Positions 1 to 16,099 of a stretch of DNA of 64,000 nucleotides are shown here, one piece after another. The notes under the pieces were generated by a model. It was not told the DNA's origin. It saw nothing but the letters and a program-made list of their open reading frames with translations, and searched no databases. Position numbers and translations under genes: made by a program. This DNA is from Acanthacorydalis orientalis (Eukaryota > Arthropoda > Insecta > Megaloptera > Corydalidae): assembly GCA_034766995.1 (NCBI GenBank), contig CM068315.1, positions 51,726,662 through 51,790,661 of the forward strand, read 5' to 3'. Every line of letters begins with the position of its first letter. Positions within the stretch are counted from its first letter, which is position 1.

Positions 1-1069
1 TTTCCTTTTCGGAAAAGCAATTCGACTCGTTTCCACAAGATCATACTTCTACAGCTTGTTGTAGCACTTAAACCTACATTTAATAAAAATGCTGTATAGA
101 AGTTTTATACATTTTTAAATAACCTGTATTGGAATTTGTTGAAATGTAGATTCGATAGTTTCCATTTTCTACCGTATGCACGGAAGAAAATTTGTAACTT
201 TTTTTCTGTATTTTTGAAATTCATCAAGAATATCAGAATGGTAACAACGTTTTTAACTACATGAAACTAATTTTGCATTCGTATATCCAATGAGAATATG
301 TGGTCGCCACTTATTACATGCGATTTTATTTTCTCTTTATAATTAAAAATCAGTTCCGTGGACAGTTTTTACAAATTTTATTCGTGTTCTGTTTGGTTGA
401 TGGAAATCGCATGATCTCTGTTCTGATCGGTAGACATCAGTCACATGTATGTAACTCTCTCGCGGCGTACAACGAAAGAAGATATACGATTTCAGTGTAA
501 ACTGATAAGAAATTTATTCAATATATTGTATTCACTGAAAATTTAGTATAAAATAATTTTTACACATTTGACATTGTATTGCGTGATTATTTTTATGCTC
601 CCCCTGCAACACTCTGCAAATATCACGTTAACCATTTCCATTTCCGATGTTTCACGAATCATTACCGATTATAACCGCAAAAAATTATTCAAATTATCGT
701 ATTGACTGAAGCTTTAGAGTAAAAATTTTTAAACACATATTAACATTGTATTTTGTTGTTAATCTTTATAAATTTTTCCAATAAAAATTTTACAACTTAC
801 ATTTTACACAGACTATTTGTGCATATAATTTAATTTCTGTTTGTTAGAAGAGAGCGATCCCACACCTCTCTGGGGTGGCCGAGTGCAACGAGCAGTGGGC
901 GGAGCCCCCTCGTATATCTTAATAACAATGTTACATATTCGATTAAATTTGATAATAAATAAGCAAAATAATTATTTTCGTTTTTTTTCCTGAATAATTT
1001 TTAAATACAAACTAGAAATGAATAAACATTTATGAAGATGAATTCCGTTTTATAATTAAAGTAAATATT
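1..1069. other. Intronic sequence of the dimm gene (inferred)
   Basis: AT-rich sequence downstream of the dimm donor on the minus strand. No exon continuing the bHLH helix was found here. The one distinctive part is a GC-rich, structured segment at 848-912, listed separately. Confidence 0.5.
848..912. other. GC-rich segment with two short hairpins
   Basis: In a strongly AT-rich setting this segment is mostly G and C. Bases 860-866 (CCACACC) pair with 872-878 (GGGGTGG) around a 5-base loop with one mismatch, and 897-900 (GGGC) pairs with 904-907 (GCCC). It lies inside the inferred dimm intron. It also has an A-box-like string (TGGCCGAGTG at 876-885) but no B box or cloverleaf. Function unknown: an old repeat or a regulatory element are both possible. 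Confidence 0.35.
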
Positions 1070-1072
1070 ACC
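1070..1072 (-). other. Splice donor of the dimm coding exon
   Basis: Read on the minus strand the boundary is TTTCAG|GTAATATTTAC. The exon ends on a complete Gln codon, giving a phase-0 intron inside bHLH helix 1. No matching second exon (expected to begin with Ser-Leu-Arg-like residues) is visible between 1 and 1069, so the intron is at least about 1 kb. Confidence 0.75.
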
Positions 1073-1506
1073 TGAAACGCATCATTGAGACTATGCATTC
1101 TCATTCGTTCACGTTCATTGCTTTCCAGTCGTCTTAAATTTCTTTCTCTCGCATTTAAAACTGGTTTACGTCGCCTCGATCCAGTACCACTACTAGAACT
1201 ACTTATAGTGGTACGAGACGCGTTGTTCCTGCTCGTCGAACGACCAGCAGGATCATCACTCAACGATGCAGACGAATCTGTTAAATCAAGATCCGGTGTT
1301 ATCGAAACAATAGGTCTGGACGCTCTTCGCACTGGACGACATCTTCGTGTGGTTGTTTCAATATTAATTCCTTCTGAAGCATTGTCGTATACGTTACTTT
1401 GTTGCCAACTATTTGGCGATGTTGCTGACTGTTCACCACGTGTTCCTGGTATATCAGTCTCCATACTGCGGGTAATAAAATCTTGTTCTGTTGGTTCGGA
1501 CCGCAT
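1072..1506 (-). CDS. dimm: dimmed/MIST1-type bHLH transcription factor, first coding exon (partial gene)
   Basis: This exon encodes 145 residues from an ATG at 1506, preceded by six A and by an in-frame stop (TAG at 1531-1533) with no ATG between, which supports the start. The first 100 or so residues are low-complexity and rich in Ser, Thr and Arg (a run of five Ser near residue 107). A basic stretch follows, then LNARERNLRRLESNER and NERERMRMHSLNDAFQ, the basic region and start of helix 1 of a bHLH domain; the ERxR DNA-contact motif is intact. Reading continues past AFQ into GTAATATTTAC at 1071, a good splice donor, so the intron is phase 0 and the loop, helix 2 and C-terminus lie off the left edge. 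The near-identity of this segment to Dimmed/MIST1 (BHLHA15) is from family knowledge; Dimmed drives the peptidergic secretory-cell programme in insects. A related NeuroD or Atonal-type factor is less likely because of the NLRRLESNERERMRMHSLN string. Confidence 0.87.
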
Positions 1507-1602
1507 TTTTTTAGAGTAAACGGTGACAGACTATATTGAAAATGATAGATCTGAAAGTAACAAGAGTAGAATGTTATTGTTTATAAGATTTAATTAGATA
1601 AT

Positions 1603-5484
<3,882 letters not shown>

Positions 5485-6019
5485 TTAGATGTAAAAAATA
5501 ATTCTGTGTCTCCAAATCGGTATAATCACAACTCTGTTTTAAATTAAAATATTTTATTCTCGTTTTAGGGTTTTGTAGTTTCAATCTTAACATTTAAAAA
5601 CACTTTCTATCCTGGCCAAGTTGGCATAATCTCATAAAACAGAAGTGAACACGATGGTACCTGAAAATCAGTATATTAAACACTGTTTACTTTTCGTATT
5701 TCAGTTGAAAAAAAATGCTACCGAAGCTGTGAGAATGATTTGTACAGCTTTTGGGAAGCTGTTGTGATGCATAGAACATACAAAAAAAATGTTAAACCAA
5801 TGGAACTTCTCCGAAAATGCATTCCGAATTGTTCTCCGAAAAATGTTTCATCAACTCAAAGCCACTATCTTTTTTCGTCAATCGATTCGTCAGTTACCCG
5901 ACAGATGAAGTGAAATTATATAAAATAATGAGGAATATTTTGCGGATTGATAAGTATTCCATTTTTCCGTAAACATTGAATTTCTATACAAATTTGATCG
6001 ACTTATTTTTTATATCCAA
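5485..6019 (+). mobile_element. Mariner family B, internally deleted (MITE-like) copy 1
   Basis: The element starts TTAGATGT after a TA and ends near 6019 with a degenerate inverted match. Inside, an ATG at 5654 opens MVPENQYIKHCLLFVFQ followed by NATEAVRMICTAFGK, the start of a mariner transposase N-terminal helix-turn-helix region, then a stop. After a short spacer the sequence jumps to a mariner C-terminal piece (FFRQSIRQLPDR), so the central catalytic part is missing. The copy at 16100-16616 has the same deletion structure, so both come from one non-autonomous progenitor. No functional transposase remains. Confidence 0.75.
5654..5776 (+). pseudogene. Mariner transposase N-terminal fragment (family B)
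   Basis: A short reading frame matches the first part of mariner transposases (residues KHCLLFVFQLKKNATEAVRM) and ends at a stop soon after AFGKLL. The catalytic DD34D region is absent. It survives only as cargo of the deleted element. Confidence 0.7.
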
Positions 6020-6317
6020 AAACAAATTTCTGTTGTGTGATAATAACAATTATGCTATAACACATTCACATATTTACATTAAGAACTTGTCGTCGGTGAA
6101 AAATGACAAATTATTTATTTTATTTATTGAAAAATACAAAGACAAAAAAGTATAAAAAATTATTTAAAATAAAAGAAAGATGTTTACAAAATAACATATC
6201 TGTATATAACATGTTATTCATTAAGTGTCATTCAAATTGGGTAACAGACGCCTTAATATGATTTTGCTGAAGATTTAATTGTTGTGAACCGCTACAAGCG
6301 TAATTGCTTTTAGATTA

Positions 6318-6365
<48 letters not shown>

Positions 6366-6473
6366 CAATTTAAATGAAAACGGGGGCATACCTGAGAGAA
6401 AGTATTTCATACATTCGTTTATGTAGACACAAACGCACAGACACACATAAGTATGTATATATATATATATATA
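6020..6473. other. AT-rich spacer with (TA)n arrays
   Basis: No gene seen. (TA)n arrays are at 6321-6364 and 6458-6473; the second forms the TA target at the left edge of the Tc1-like element. Apparent reading frames here are translations of the TA repeat. Confidence 0.7.
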
Positions 6474-7285
6474 CAGACTTCCCGAGAAAATTATTGGCAT
6501 AGTTAACTTTTTTATAATTGGAAGGATCTAATTAAAAAAATGGAAATCTTTTGAAGAAAATTTATATATTTTGTATTTATTTATGTATTATTTATTTAAT
6601 AACATAAAAGTATTAAAAATATTTTATTAAAAAAATCAGAAAAAACTCATTTTATTAAAAACAATCTTTTTTCCGTGAAAAAGTATTGGCATAACCCTGC
6701 GTTTTAATTTGCTAACTTCGCTACAATGAATATCTCAAACCTGCAATTTACCAATAGGGAAATCGCTGGTAAATCATTGTTTGTGCGACATTACGGAAGG
6801 GATTTTTTCCAAATTGTATAGTAAAGTACTAATAAAATTAAACCATGGGTCGAAAAACTAAATAGACTATATTATCTGATCGAATAATTATTTTGGATTT
6901 GCATGCAAAAGAGAAATCGTACGGTTTTATTGTGGAAATATTAAATAAAAGCCGATTTACAGTTCGAAGTGTAATTAATCGATTTAAAAGCAAAGAAAAT
7001 CTAGAAAACAAAATATGAAGTGGACATCTGATGAAAATTATGAATAAAGAAAAATAGTCTGTTATAAAATGAATTAAAAAAGATCCAAAAATCACTTCAC
7101 CAGAAGTAGCAGCACACTTAAAAATAGATTTTAATAAACCTGTAACTCTCAGAACTGTTCAAAATATATTGAATACATAGAATGTTAGAGTATTAAAGAA
7201 AAACTCGATATAAGTAAAATCGATAATAGTAAAAGAATTAACTTTACAAAACACTGCCGGCAAACAAAAGTATGGATTATTTTTA
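6474..7285 (+). mobile_element. Tc1-like transposon, 3'-truncated and decayed
   Basis: The left end CAGACTTCCCGAG follows TA at the edge of a (TA)n array. The motif TATTGGCATA occurs at 6492-6501 and again at 6684-6693, a layout like the IR/DR ends of some Tc1-like transposons, where each end carries two transposase-binding sites. A transposase relic begins at 6845. The match fades near 7285, so the catalytic region and right end are missing. Confidence 0.75.
6845..7285 (+). pseudogene. Tc1-like transposase, N-terminal DNA-binding half (pseudogene)
   Basis: From the ATG at 6845 the frame reads MGRKTK, a stop, then TILSDRIIILDLHAKEKSYG and EILNKSRFTVRSVINRFKS, the first helix-turn-helix of a Tc1 paired-like domain. 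Further on KKDPKITSPEVAAHLKI and FNKPVTLRTVQNIL match the second helix-turn-helix. Stops follow the GRKTK and ENKI segments, and more occur later, so the gene is dead. The DDE catalytic domain is absent. The family-level match is recognised from knowledge of Tc1-like transposases. Confidence 0.8.
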
Positions 7286-7657
7286 TTGATTTGTTTTGTG
7301 CATTTTTCAATCATTGTTTGCCTTTGAACTGCTATATATTTGGCTTTTTATTTATATTTTTATTTTATTAATTAGATAATAATATATGTATTTATTTATT
7401 TATTTCTATACAAAAATTACAATCCTAGCAGATTAAAAATAATTTTATCAATTCGATCAGCATTCATATGAACTATTTAAACATGTAAATAGAACGAAGG
7501 AGGATTATAGAAAAGAGCTTAATATAAAACTGCTGCTGGCAGGGTTTTTATATTAAAGTAAAAATATTTTAATTTTAAATATTTATGTACATGTGAGAGG
7601 TTGTAATGAACTGAAACCTCGGATTATGTAATGTATTTTTCTATATTCTATACTAGT
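7286..7657. other. AT-rich spacer, nothing recognised
   Basis: Unremarkable AT-rich sequence between the Tc1-like relic and the piggyBac-type MITE. A short (TTTA)n stretch lies near 7388-7404. Confidence 0.5.
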
Positions 7658-7661
7658 TTAA

Positions 7662-8049
7662 CACGTTGAATGCTGGAAAAATTTTATATGGCTTGCCCAA
7701 GGCGCCGTAACGAATTTTTTGTTGTGCGATGCATATTGTGTTAAAATATAATAAACAACAGTTAATTGGAACTGTATTACCATATTTTATGCATTTATCT
7801 TAGCGGAAGTCATCGGTGACTATCGTGGCGCTAGAGCGCGTTTTTTCGATGACGCTTCGATGTTTTATGGTGCATTAGTTTTTTTACATCATTGTAATAA
7901 CGATAGTAATATTGAAAATTTTAGAAATTTTACCATTTACTTGAATTGTGTATTTTTAATAATCCTGGCATCGACGGTCACTGATGACCCTCACGGCGCT
8001 ACAGGTAAGTTGAATGCCGTCACCGGTGACCTCCATGGCATTCAACGTG
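7662..8049. mobile_element. piggyBac-type MITE with TTAA target duplication
   Basis: The element begins CACGTTGAATGC and ends GCATTCAACGTG, perfect 12-bp inverted repeats, flanked on both sides by TTAA (7658-7661 and 8050-8053). TTAA duplication is the signature of piggyBac insertion. No transposase is encoded in its 388 bp. The interior carries three related CpG-containing motifs of the form GTCAC/TNGNTGAC followed by a GGC motif, near 7808-7832, 7977-7999 and 8019-8041, which may be subterminal transposase-binding sites or relics of internal duplication. Confidence 0.8.
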
Positions 8050-8494
8050 TTAAAAGATTAAGGAAATATGACATATATGATTTTTATATAGTTTTCTACT
8101 CAGAGAAAACACCTACATCGGACAGATTTATCTGAATAAAGAGGTGTTTTATTATTATTAGTTTTTGTTATAAAACTGAAAATAATTGATATAATGAAAA
8201 TAATTTTGATTGATTCAAGATCACAAATATATAACATTGACATATTTTATATAGAAAAACTCTATCATTTTTATTTTCTTTAAATGGTCAATATTTGATT
8301 ATAGAAGATTAAAACGAAATTAATTTCCTTCATATAGAAATAATCTGTTTCGTAAAAAAATAATACAAATTCAGTAATAGGATTAAATAGTATAAAAATA
8401 TATGTAATTTGAAATATGGAAAGATATTGAAAGTCATTTTTATTACAATTTTTAAGCAAATATATTTGCCTTTTCAATTTTATATCTAGATAGT

Positions 8495-8542
<48 letters not shown>

Positions 8543-9005
8543 TATAATAAGCTTTTAAATTTCTATTTAATTTATCTGCATTGAGTAGAACTCAGTATCC
8601 TACTTTCATTTTAAATTTATGTAATAATTTATCACTGAACCGTTATTGGATAAAAAGATTACAAGCTTTGATGTAGACCGAATGGAAAAAGCTTTCCAAT
8701 TATACAGATAACAGTGCATACAGATATATTAGTTAATAATTTCCATATTCTAATATATTGATTTATAATATAAAATAATTATAATCATTATGAAGCTAGT
8801 AGAAAAAAATTCTGTGTAAATAAATTTTCTTCAGTTATATTTATGTTAGTTACTAAATAATTTTAATAATAATTAATTATTAAATAATTTTTAAATAATG
8901 CATTTAATTTTCTGTATGCATACATTTTTATTTGTAAATCGATATTCACTTTTAGATAACAAAAAGACTGAAAAAAAATATTTTAGAGAAATTTTTAGAT
9001 GGATT

Positions 9006-9009
<4 letters not shown>

Positions 9010-9093
<84 letters not shown>

Positions 9094-9106
9094 TAGATAG
9101 ATAGAT
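9010..9106. repeat. Compound (TA)n-(GATA)n microsatellite
   Basis: Two TA runs separated by a single phase slip near 9052 lead into four to five GATA units. The pattern suggests GATA units arose at the edge of the TA array. Confidence 0.9.
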
Positions 9107-9642
9107 TTGGAAATAAGAAAAAAGCATACAAGCAGAAAAAATAAATGATATTTAATGTAAGGAAAATTTTAACAATTCAGTGAATAAGAAAGGAAGAGAG
9201 ATGGCCAAATGATTAAATTTAAAACTCATCAATAAATTATTATGTTTAAAAAATAAGCTATTTGTTGATGTTCTATTTGTATTTTATTTATTTATTCGAG
9301 AGGTACTGAATTAATTTTTGTCATAAGAATATTTGTTGACGAATACTCAAAATATATTCTGTACTTAATAAAATATATTAATATTTAAATAGAAACGATT
9401 TCGGTCAAATATAAAAGTAATCGATTATTATAACTGTTCGTTGATCAGATAAGAGATACACATACAACCAATACCTTTTATATACTTAATAAAAATACAA
9501 TATAGTAAATATTTTTAAAGGTTACCCTGCTTTGTAAATACTAAATAGATTTTTTTGTTGTATCAAAATAAAGAGAATACTAATGATTTTAAATAAGTTA
9601 TATAGTCAAACACAGTTACATAGTTGCACACACACACACACA

Positions 9643-9677
<35 letters not shown>

Positions 9678-10778
9678 GAAGACTTCAATTTATGTACTAT
9701 TGTGTAAATTAAATTGATTTTATAACGAGAGTAATCCTTTCTGCCTTGATTTTCTATTAATCCTTAAATAACTTAGATTAAGTATTAAGTTCAAATGTAT
9801 TTAGAAGTTTGAGGTTTTTCTGACAACAATTTTTCGAATATCTATAAAAAAATAATTCTAAAACTTTAATTATATTTTAAGAATGTGCATATTTTTTAAC
9901 GATATGTTAACAAAAGGTGGAATATTTATTTAAAAATCATAATTTACATGATGTGCACGTTTATAGCCATCATTCAGGCAGAAGAAATTATCGAGTCGAT
10001 AGAATTTCGACAAACTCTCACTTCCACAAGTTTATAATTAAATAAGTTTATAAATAAGTTAGTATTAGATAGGAAAAAGTTTCAATCGAAATAAAATTAG
10101 AATTTAATTGAATTTCATATTCAGGAAGATAAAATAAATGCAATTCGTGCTTTTTATTATAAACCAAACAGTAATAAAAAATAAAATAGATAACCTAACA
10201 TTATATATACTTTTAAAAATGGAAGGTATTTCAGTGAGAGTCATTTTCATATCAATTTCATTCCTCGTATCTAAAAATAATAGAAAAAGTTTCAAGTCTT
10301 AAATATTCCAATGTTATATACTTTAAAATAAATAATAATTGAATTTGATTAAGCCTAATGTTTTATAAATAATATTATTTTTTTTTATTAAAATTACAAT
10401 ATTTTTAATAAACAAAAGACAAGTATTATATGTTGAATGGTTGTGGAAAATTATGAAATAATATAAAAGTTAAATGAGCTATTGTACATGCATCTATTTA
10501 ATTTCTTAAAATACCATTAATTTCTCAGATTCTATTAGCATATAAGAACACTTTATTATTAGTATTCATTATGTACTTCAGGCGTAATATTGAAATCAAA
10601 TAAAATAAACGAAAAAATATCAATATTATCCAACTAAACAGATGTTTAGAATATTAATGTTCTATATTTTAAAGTATCATGTTTTATAGTACACAACCGA
10701 TTTTCCACAATAGCATATTCAACACATTTCAGTTAATATAAACTGTATTGAATATATTTAAGAACCTTTTTAATATAT

Positions 10779-10818
<40 letters not shown>

Positions 10819-10974
10819 CGTGTTTGATGTACTTTTAAATGTTATTAAATTATATGCATTTCATAGTATATTTTAACTCTTTCGAGATTATGAATTTATT
10901 ATATCATGCGAAAGGAAATTTTCTATTAAAAATGTTTATTATCACTGATATAACCGATGAAGAAGGCACACTCA

Positions 10975-11165
10975 ACTAGTAAGTATTAAGCTCCACCTAC
11001 GATTTTTAAATTGCATATAAACGACGCATGACAGCGCCGCGACGGCGACATTGTTGTCATGTTATTTATAGATTTATCAGCGCTTTATCTATATTGTCAA
11101 TATTGGGCGCGCTCGACTTGTTGTTGACGCGGGATAACAGGAAGCATTGTGATTGCTTCATTCAA
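10975..11165. other. GC/CpG-richer island, unassigned
   Basis: This stretch has many CpG dinucleotides (for example GCGCCGCGACGGCGACA near 11033-11049 and GGGCGCGCTCGAC near 11106) in AT-rich surroundings. No long open frame or repeat family is recognised. It could be a conserved enhancer, a non-coding exon or an old repeat. Confidence 0.4.
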
Positions 11166-11815
11166 TAATACAACAAAAAGGAATCAATAATCATTGGAAG
11201 ATGCGAATTCAGCAAAAATTGTTTCAATTTCGCACAGAAAACCTACAAGCTTGACATACAATGCTGTTATTCTATTTTAATAATAGAAAACTCATTTTGC
11301 ATACTGACGTTTATAAAATATGACTCCTAGACACAAGCATACCGTTCAGAAGTCAGATTTTATTTATAGTAATTATTTTTCAATTGCTATTACTAAGCAT
11401 GACATATTTAATAGTTACATGAGTTAACATATATTTATATCATGGTTAAAAATATAAAATGTAATTACATTTAAAAAATACATTTACATTCTTTTGTCAT
11501 AAATTATTATAATTATATTTTTGGTAATGTAACCGTATAATAAATATACATTTATTTTCATTGCGTGATTTCATGCACAGTTATCAAAATGCTGAAAGTA
11601 AAAAGTAATATCGATTCTGTTATTACACGTTATTTTATCAAAACATTATTATTGTTTTAATTTATTGTATACACCGTACTCGGTTTTATTTATATCAATA
11701 GATAAAAAACATTTTTATATATATTTTATATACAAATATTTTCTGAATTAAATTTTAATACTTATTTAAACTATTTATTAGAAATTTATTTCTATTTTAT
11801 AAGCAAAGCATTAAG

Positions 11816-11858
<43 letters not shown>

Positions 11859-12285
11859 AGCGAAATAATCAAAATAATTAGCAATAACTTAGAAAACATT
11901 CTGAAAATACAATTAAACTTTATTTTCATATTTAAAAATTATTTTATCAACTAATCATCAATAATTCAATGTAAATTTTGGTACAGAATTCTTTCATTTT
12001 TCTCTGCATATTAAATCATCAAGTGTTCTATGTGCTTTTATTTCTTTATGTTGGTAATTATTGAATATAAAGTTGATATATTTGAACTAAATTTAGCACT
12101 GTTAAGCCTTAAAATACTCCACTAAAATTGCATCTTAGACATATGATTTAATTTTATTTCCTATTAATTTGAATTAAAGAAAACATGCATCTTGTTAATA
12201 GTATATTTTTAAAATATTGCAAACAAAATAAAAATCTTCATATCAAATATTTTACTTCCATCAAATTATTTATTCTCTCTCTCTT

Positions 12286-12338
<53 letters not shown>

Positions 12339-12547
12339 ACTACAACATATTACTACAAAAATATTATTTTTGATTAATTTAACCCCATATTATAAAAAAT
12401 TTGAATAAATAAATATAAATATTATTTACTTCCACATAAAAAAAATATGTTTAAATTTAACTTTAGGGATTAGATGATAATAATTAAGATTGAATTAATG
12501 TTTCCTTTTTAAAAGTAACTTTTTATTTATTTTTATTAATTACATCA

Positions 12548-12598
<51 letters not shown>

Positions 12599-13739
12599 CA
12601 TGTTAGCTGTTTACAGACGTGTAAAAATAAATATTTTATTGATTTTTATACGGTCACAAAATCAACAAGTATCCATGTCAATTTTCTGAATTATTATCAG
12701 CTAATACTTCACAATTTAATATTTAAAGTTAGATGAAAGCTGAAAAATAACTTCTGATCTACATTTTAATTTTAAAAAAAACTCTATAAGAAGTTTTCAA
12801 TCATATACTCTGGCATGGTTGGGTTTCTCAGCATATTAAACAAGTATTTGAATTACAGATTTAGTCTGAAGGGAAATTTATGAAATTCTTCAATGTGTAT
12901 ATCTACGGCACGAATTTTAATTAAAATGCATCAATTATTTTATTTATAGAATAATGTTCATTATAACGGATTATTTAAAAGGGTTACCTTTGTTACAATT
13001 CTCTCAAATTGGCGCTTTATATTAAGAGGTACGTGAGTATTTTATTGAATATTATTAACACTTTATTTATCAGTTTATTAAAAGATTATTATTATTTTTT
13101 AATCGAGTAAAATCATTTTATGTCTTACTTTGTAAATATTATTTGTAAATATTTATTTTATTTTTTTGTATTATAATTTTTTATTTCACTCTCTGTGGTA
13201 TAAATGACATTTTTAATCATGATAAATATTTTTAATTTTTTTCTTCCTCTCTCTAAGAAAATGTATTTAAAAATTAAGTAAAAGGAATTTACAAGTGATT
13301 TATTGCTCAACAGTAGCTATTAAAATACTGATATCGATTCTTTATTTCAAATAGTAAAAATGTGGGATAATGCTGTTGAACTATATCAGTTTTTGTTTCA
13401 TTCTTCGTTAATTGAATTGTATACAACGTCGTGTTCCTTGGGCTTGTATTGTGTTCAAGCTATCAAATGACTTCTCAAGTGCTTTTGGTCTGCCGAGTCT
13501 TAGCATTCATCTAGGGGTGTGTAAGCATACATTCAATGTTATTAATCTATAGTAATTAAGTATTTGTTATTAAATAGAATGAGATTTAATAAAATGATTT
13601 ACTTGATATTTCTTGTTTACTTTGTGTATAGAATAAATGAATCGAACATAAATATTTTATTTGATTAAAATACCATTTTTATAATAGAAAATAAAAAAAT
13701 TCGATTACTTACTTTTATAGTAAACACACACACACATTC

Positions 13740-13777
<38 letters not shown>

Positions 13778-13910
13778 TAATAAAAATGTAGATTTATTTT
13801 TTATTACAATAAATTAGATTTCTTTTTATAAATATATTTTAGACGCTTTAGAAGTTTATACTTTTCTTTTTTATGCTTTTTAAAAATATTCAACAATTGA
13901 ATTGTATTAG

Positions 13911-13946
<36 letters not shown>

Positions 13947-14820
13947 TTTGTTAAATAATTTGAAGAGATATTTAATAATCATTACATATGCTTTTGTATC
14001 AGATCTAGAATTAAATCTATTTTATATAAATGTTTTTAAAAATGAACTAATTTTTCAGAAATAAACTGTGAATATTAAAAAGTAATAATAAAAAGATGTT
14101 ATGTCGAAAAGTAAAGTTACAGTACAATAAATTTATCTAACTGACTTTAATGTAAATTTTTCGTAATAAAACGGATGTATAAAAATAATATTATAAACAT
14201 TAATTTTAATTATTCATTTTTGTCATAATTTGTGTTGTTTAATCGAAGATCAATATAAAAGTAAGATTATCTAACATTCAAAGAGATCATATAAAGCAAT
14301 ATGAAAATAATCCTTCTGATTAGTGTACAAAAATGTCAGTTCTAATCAAGAAAAACTAAATTTCGAACATTACACATAGAATACATTTAAGGACTAAAAA
14401 TATATTTTTATGTATTTAGCAAATAATTATTTTATTTATATATTGAATACAACATTTTCTAATAGAACATTACTAAAAACTATATATATATATATATATA
14501 TAAATATTATTAAATATCAGTTCTATTTAATCACTTTTCCATAAGTTTAAAAAAAACATTTTATGCTAATAATAATTTACTTAATTTTATGCTGGATAAA
14601 TGTACACAAGAAGTTACGATTATTTTAACTTATGTATCATTCTTAGATTTAGACATTTTGCTTCCACAAAGTTATATTATAAGAAAATTTCCAGAAAATA
14701 AAACAACTGTAATTATTTAAATAATCTGGTAGCAAATTGTAAAATTATTTGAAAAGTGTACTTGAAAAGTGATTATATAAAAATGCAATGTTGTTGTACA
14801 TAAATAAACACACACACACA

Positions 14821-14867
<47 letters not shown>

Positions 14868-15139
14868 TTAATAAGCATATATTAGTATGTATAATTTATT
14901 TAGCCCTGAACACTCGTTAAAACCGGTCTTATGAAGCACAAATAAAAATGCAATAGCATGGAAACAAGAAATAATGGAGTATTAGAGCTACAACCGTCAG
15001 GATATCATTGTGCTAAAGAAAATAGCAGATTTATATGAAATATAATGCAGTAATATTCGTTTCATAACTTATTTTAAGGATTTTCGAACGAATAACAATA
15101 GCTGTGTTACAGTGGTTATATTTACGAGTAATAATAGAG

Positions 15140-15201
<62 letters not shown>

Positions 15202-15267
15202 CATAATTCTTAGTATCATGTGGCTGTACCATAATAAATGACATGAAAACAATAACATATAAAAATA

Positions 15268-15308
<41 letters not shown>

Positions 15309-16099
15309 AAATTAATAACACACTAAAGGTGCAAAAGTTTAATTTATTAATAATTTGAGGTATTCAGCAATTTAATACAGCCATAATTTACTTTTTCCTT
15401 TGTATTTTAAAACGGTGTGCCTATTAGTTTAATATCACATGAAATTTTGATTACTTAACAAAGTACGGAATTAATAACAAAAACCGCAATATTCTATTAA
15501 ATCATGTATATATATATATATATATATAAATTTATATATTATATATTATATTTGATGAAAGTCAAACAGAAATGAACAATAATTACTAATAATTTTTTGT
15601 TTTACGTATGTAATTTTCATTATTACTTTCAATAAAATGTCAATATATGGAAAAACAAATCAAATATATTCTTTTTCTTAAAAAAAACTGGATAGGTTTT
15701 CATATTTCTTCTGTTTGAAACTTCCTTTAGTTTGATAAGGATGGTGAAATTGATAGACTATTTCAATTTATTTTTATAATAAAATTTATAAAGGAATCAG
15801 TTTTAAAAATCGATTCTTTCTTCATTTCACAAACCACAAATAAAACTTTTTTTCGAATTAAAAATGTTCAATGAATTATTACTGCTCATTTCTTATTGTT
15901 GTTCATGCACATTTCGACGGCGATACTATCATTCGCATATCGCCAAAGCACAGAAAATACCTTAGCATTCTCAACATTTATTTGTATTGTGTGAGATGAA
16001 ATAATAATTCATTTATTAAAGATGATTCAGCTAGTTTTAGAACTATATTGTGAGAAATTAGTTAATCAGACATTAAAGAATGAAGGTACGTTTTATATA

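Larger units (their letters stand above)
8054..16099. other. Long non-coding AT-rich region with many (TA)n arrays
   Basis: No gene recognised. (TA)n arrays: about 8499-8538, 9010-9090 (then (GATA)n to 9106), 9646-9675 after (CA)n, 10781-10815, 11818-11856, 12294-12334, 12551-12592, 13745-13775, 13911-13944, 14480-14503, 14831-14863 after (CA)n, 15146-15198, 15272-15304 and 15507-15529. GC-richer islands occur at 10975-11165 and, weaker, at 13430-13530 and 15900-15965. Most long frames in this stretch are the Ile-Tyr translation of TA repeats. Confidence 0.6.

Noticed and set aside
876..885. tRNA A-box-like string TGGCCGAGTG
   Set aside because: No B box (GGTTCGAATCC type), acceptor stem or cloverleaf nearby.
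1085..1519. Plus-strand 144-codon frame opposite the dimm exon
   Set aside because: It is the antisense shadow of the bHLH exon; the minus-strand reading has a clear conserved domain and a splice donor.
7860..8135. 91-codon plus-strand frame
   Set aside because: It spans the right half of the piggyBac-type MITE and its flank, with no recognisable domain.
13430..13530. Possible microRNA hairpin (GCTTGTATTGTGTTCAAGC)
   Set aside because: The stem is only 5 bp and no known insect microRNA seed is recognised.
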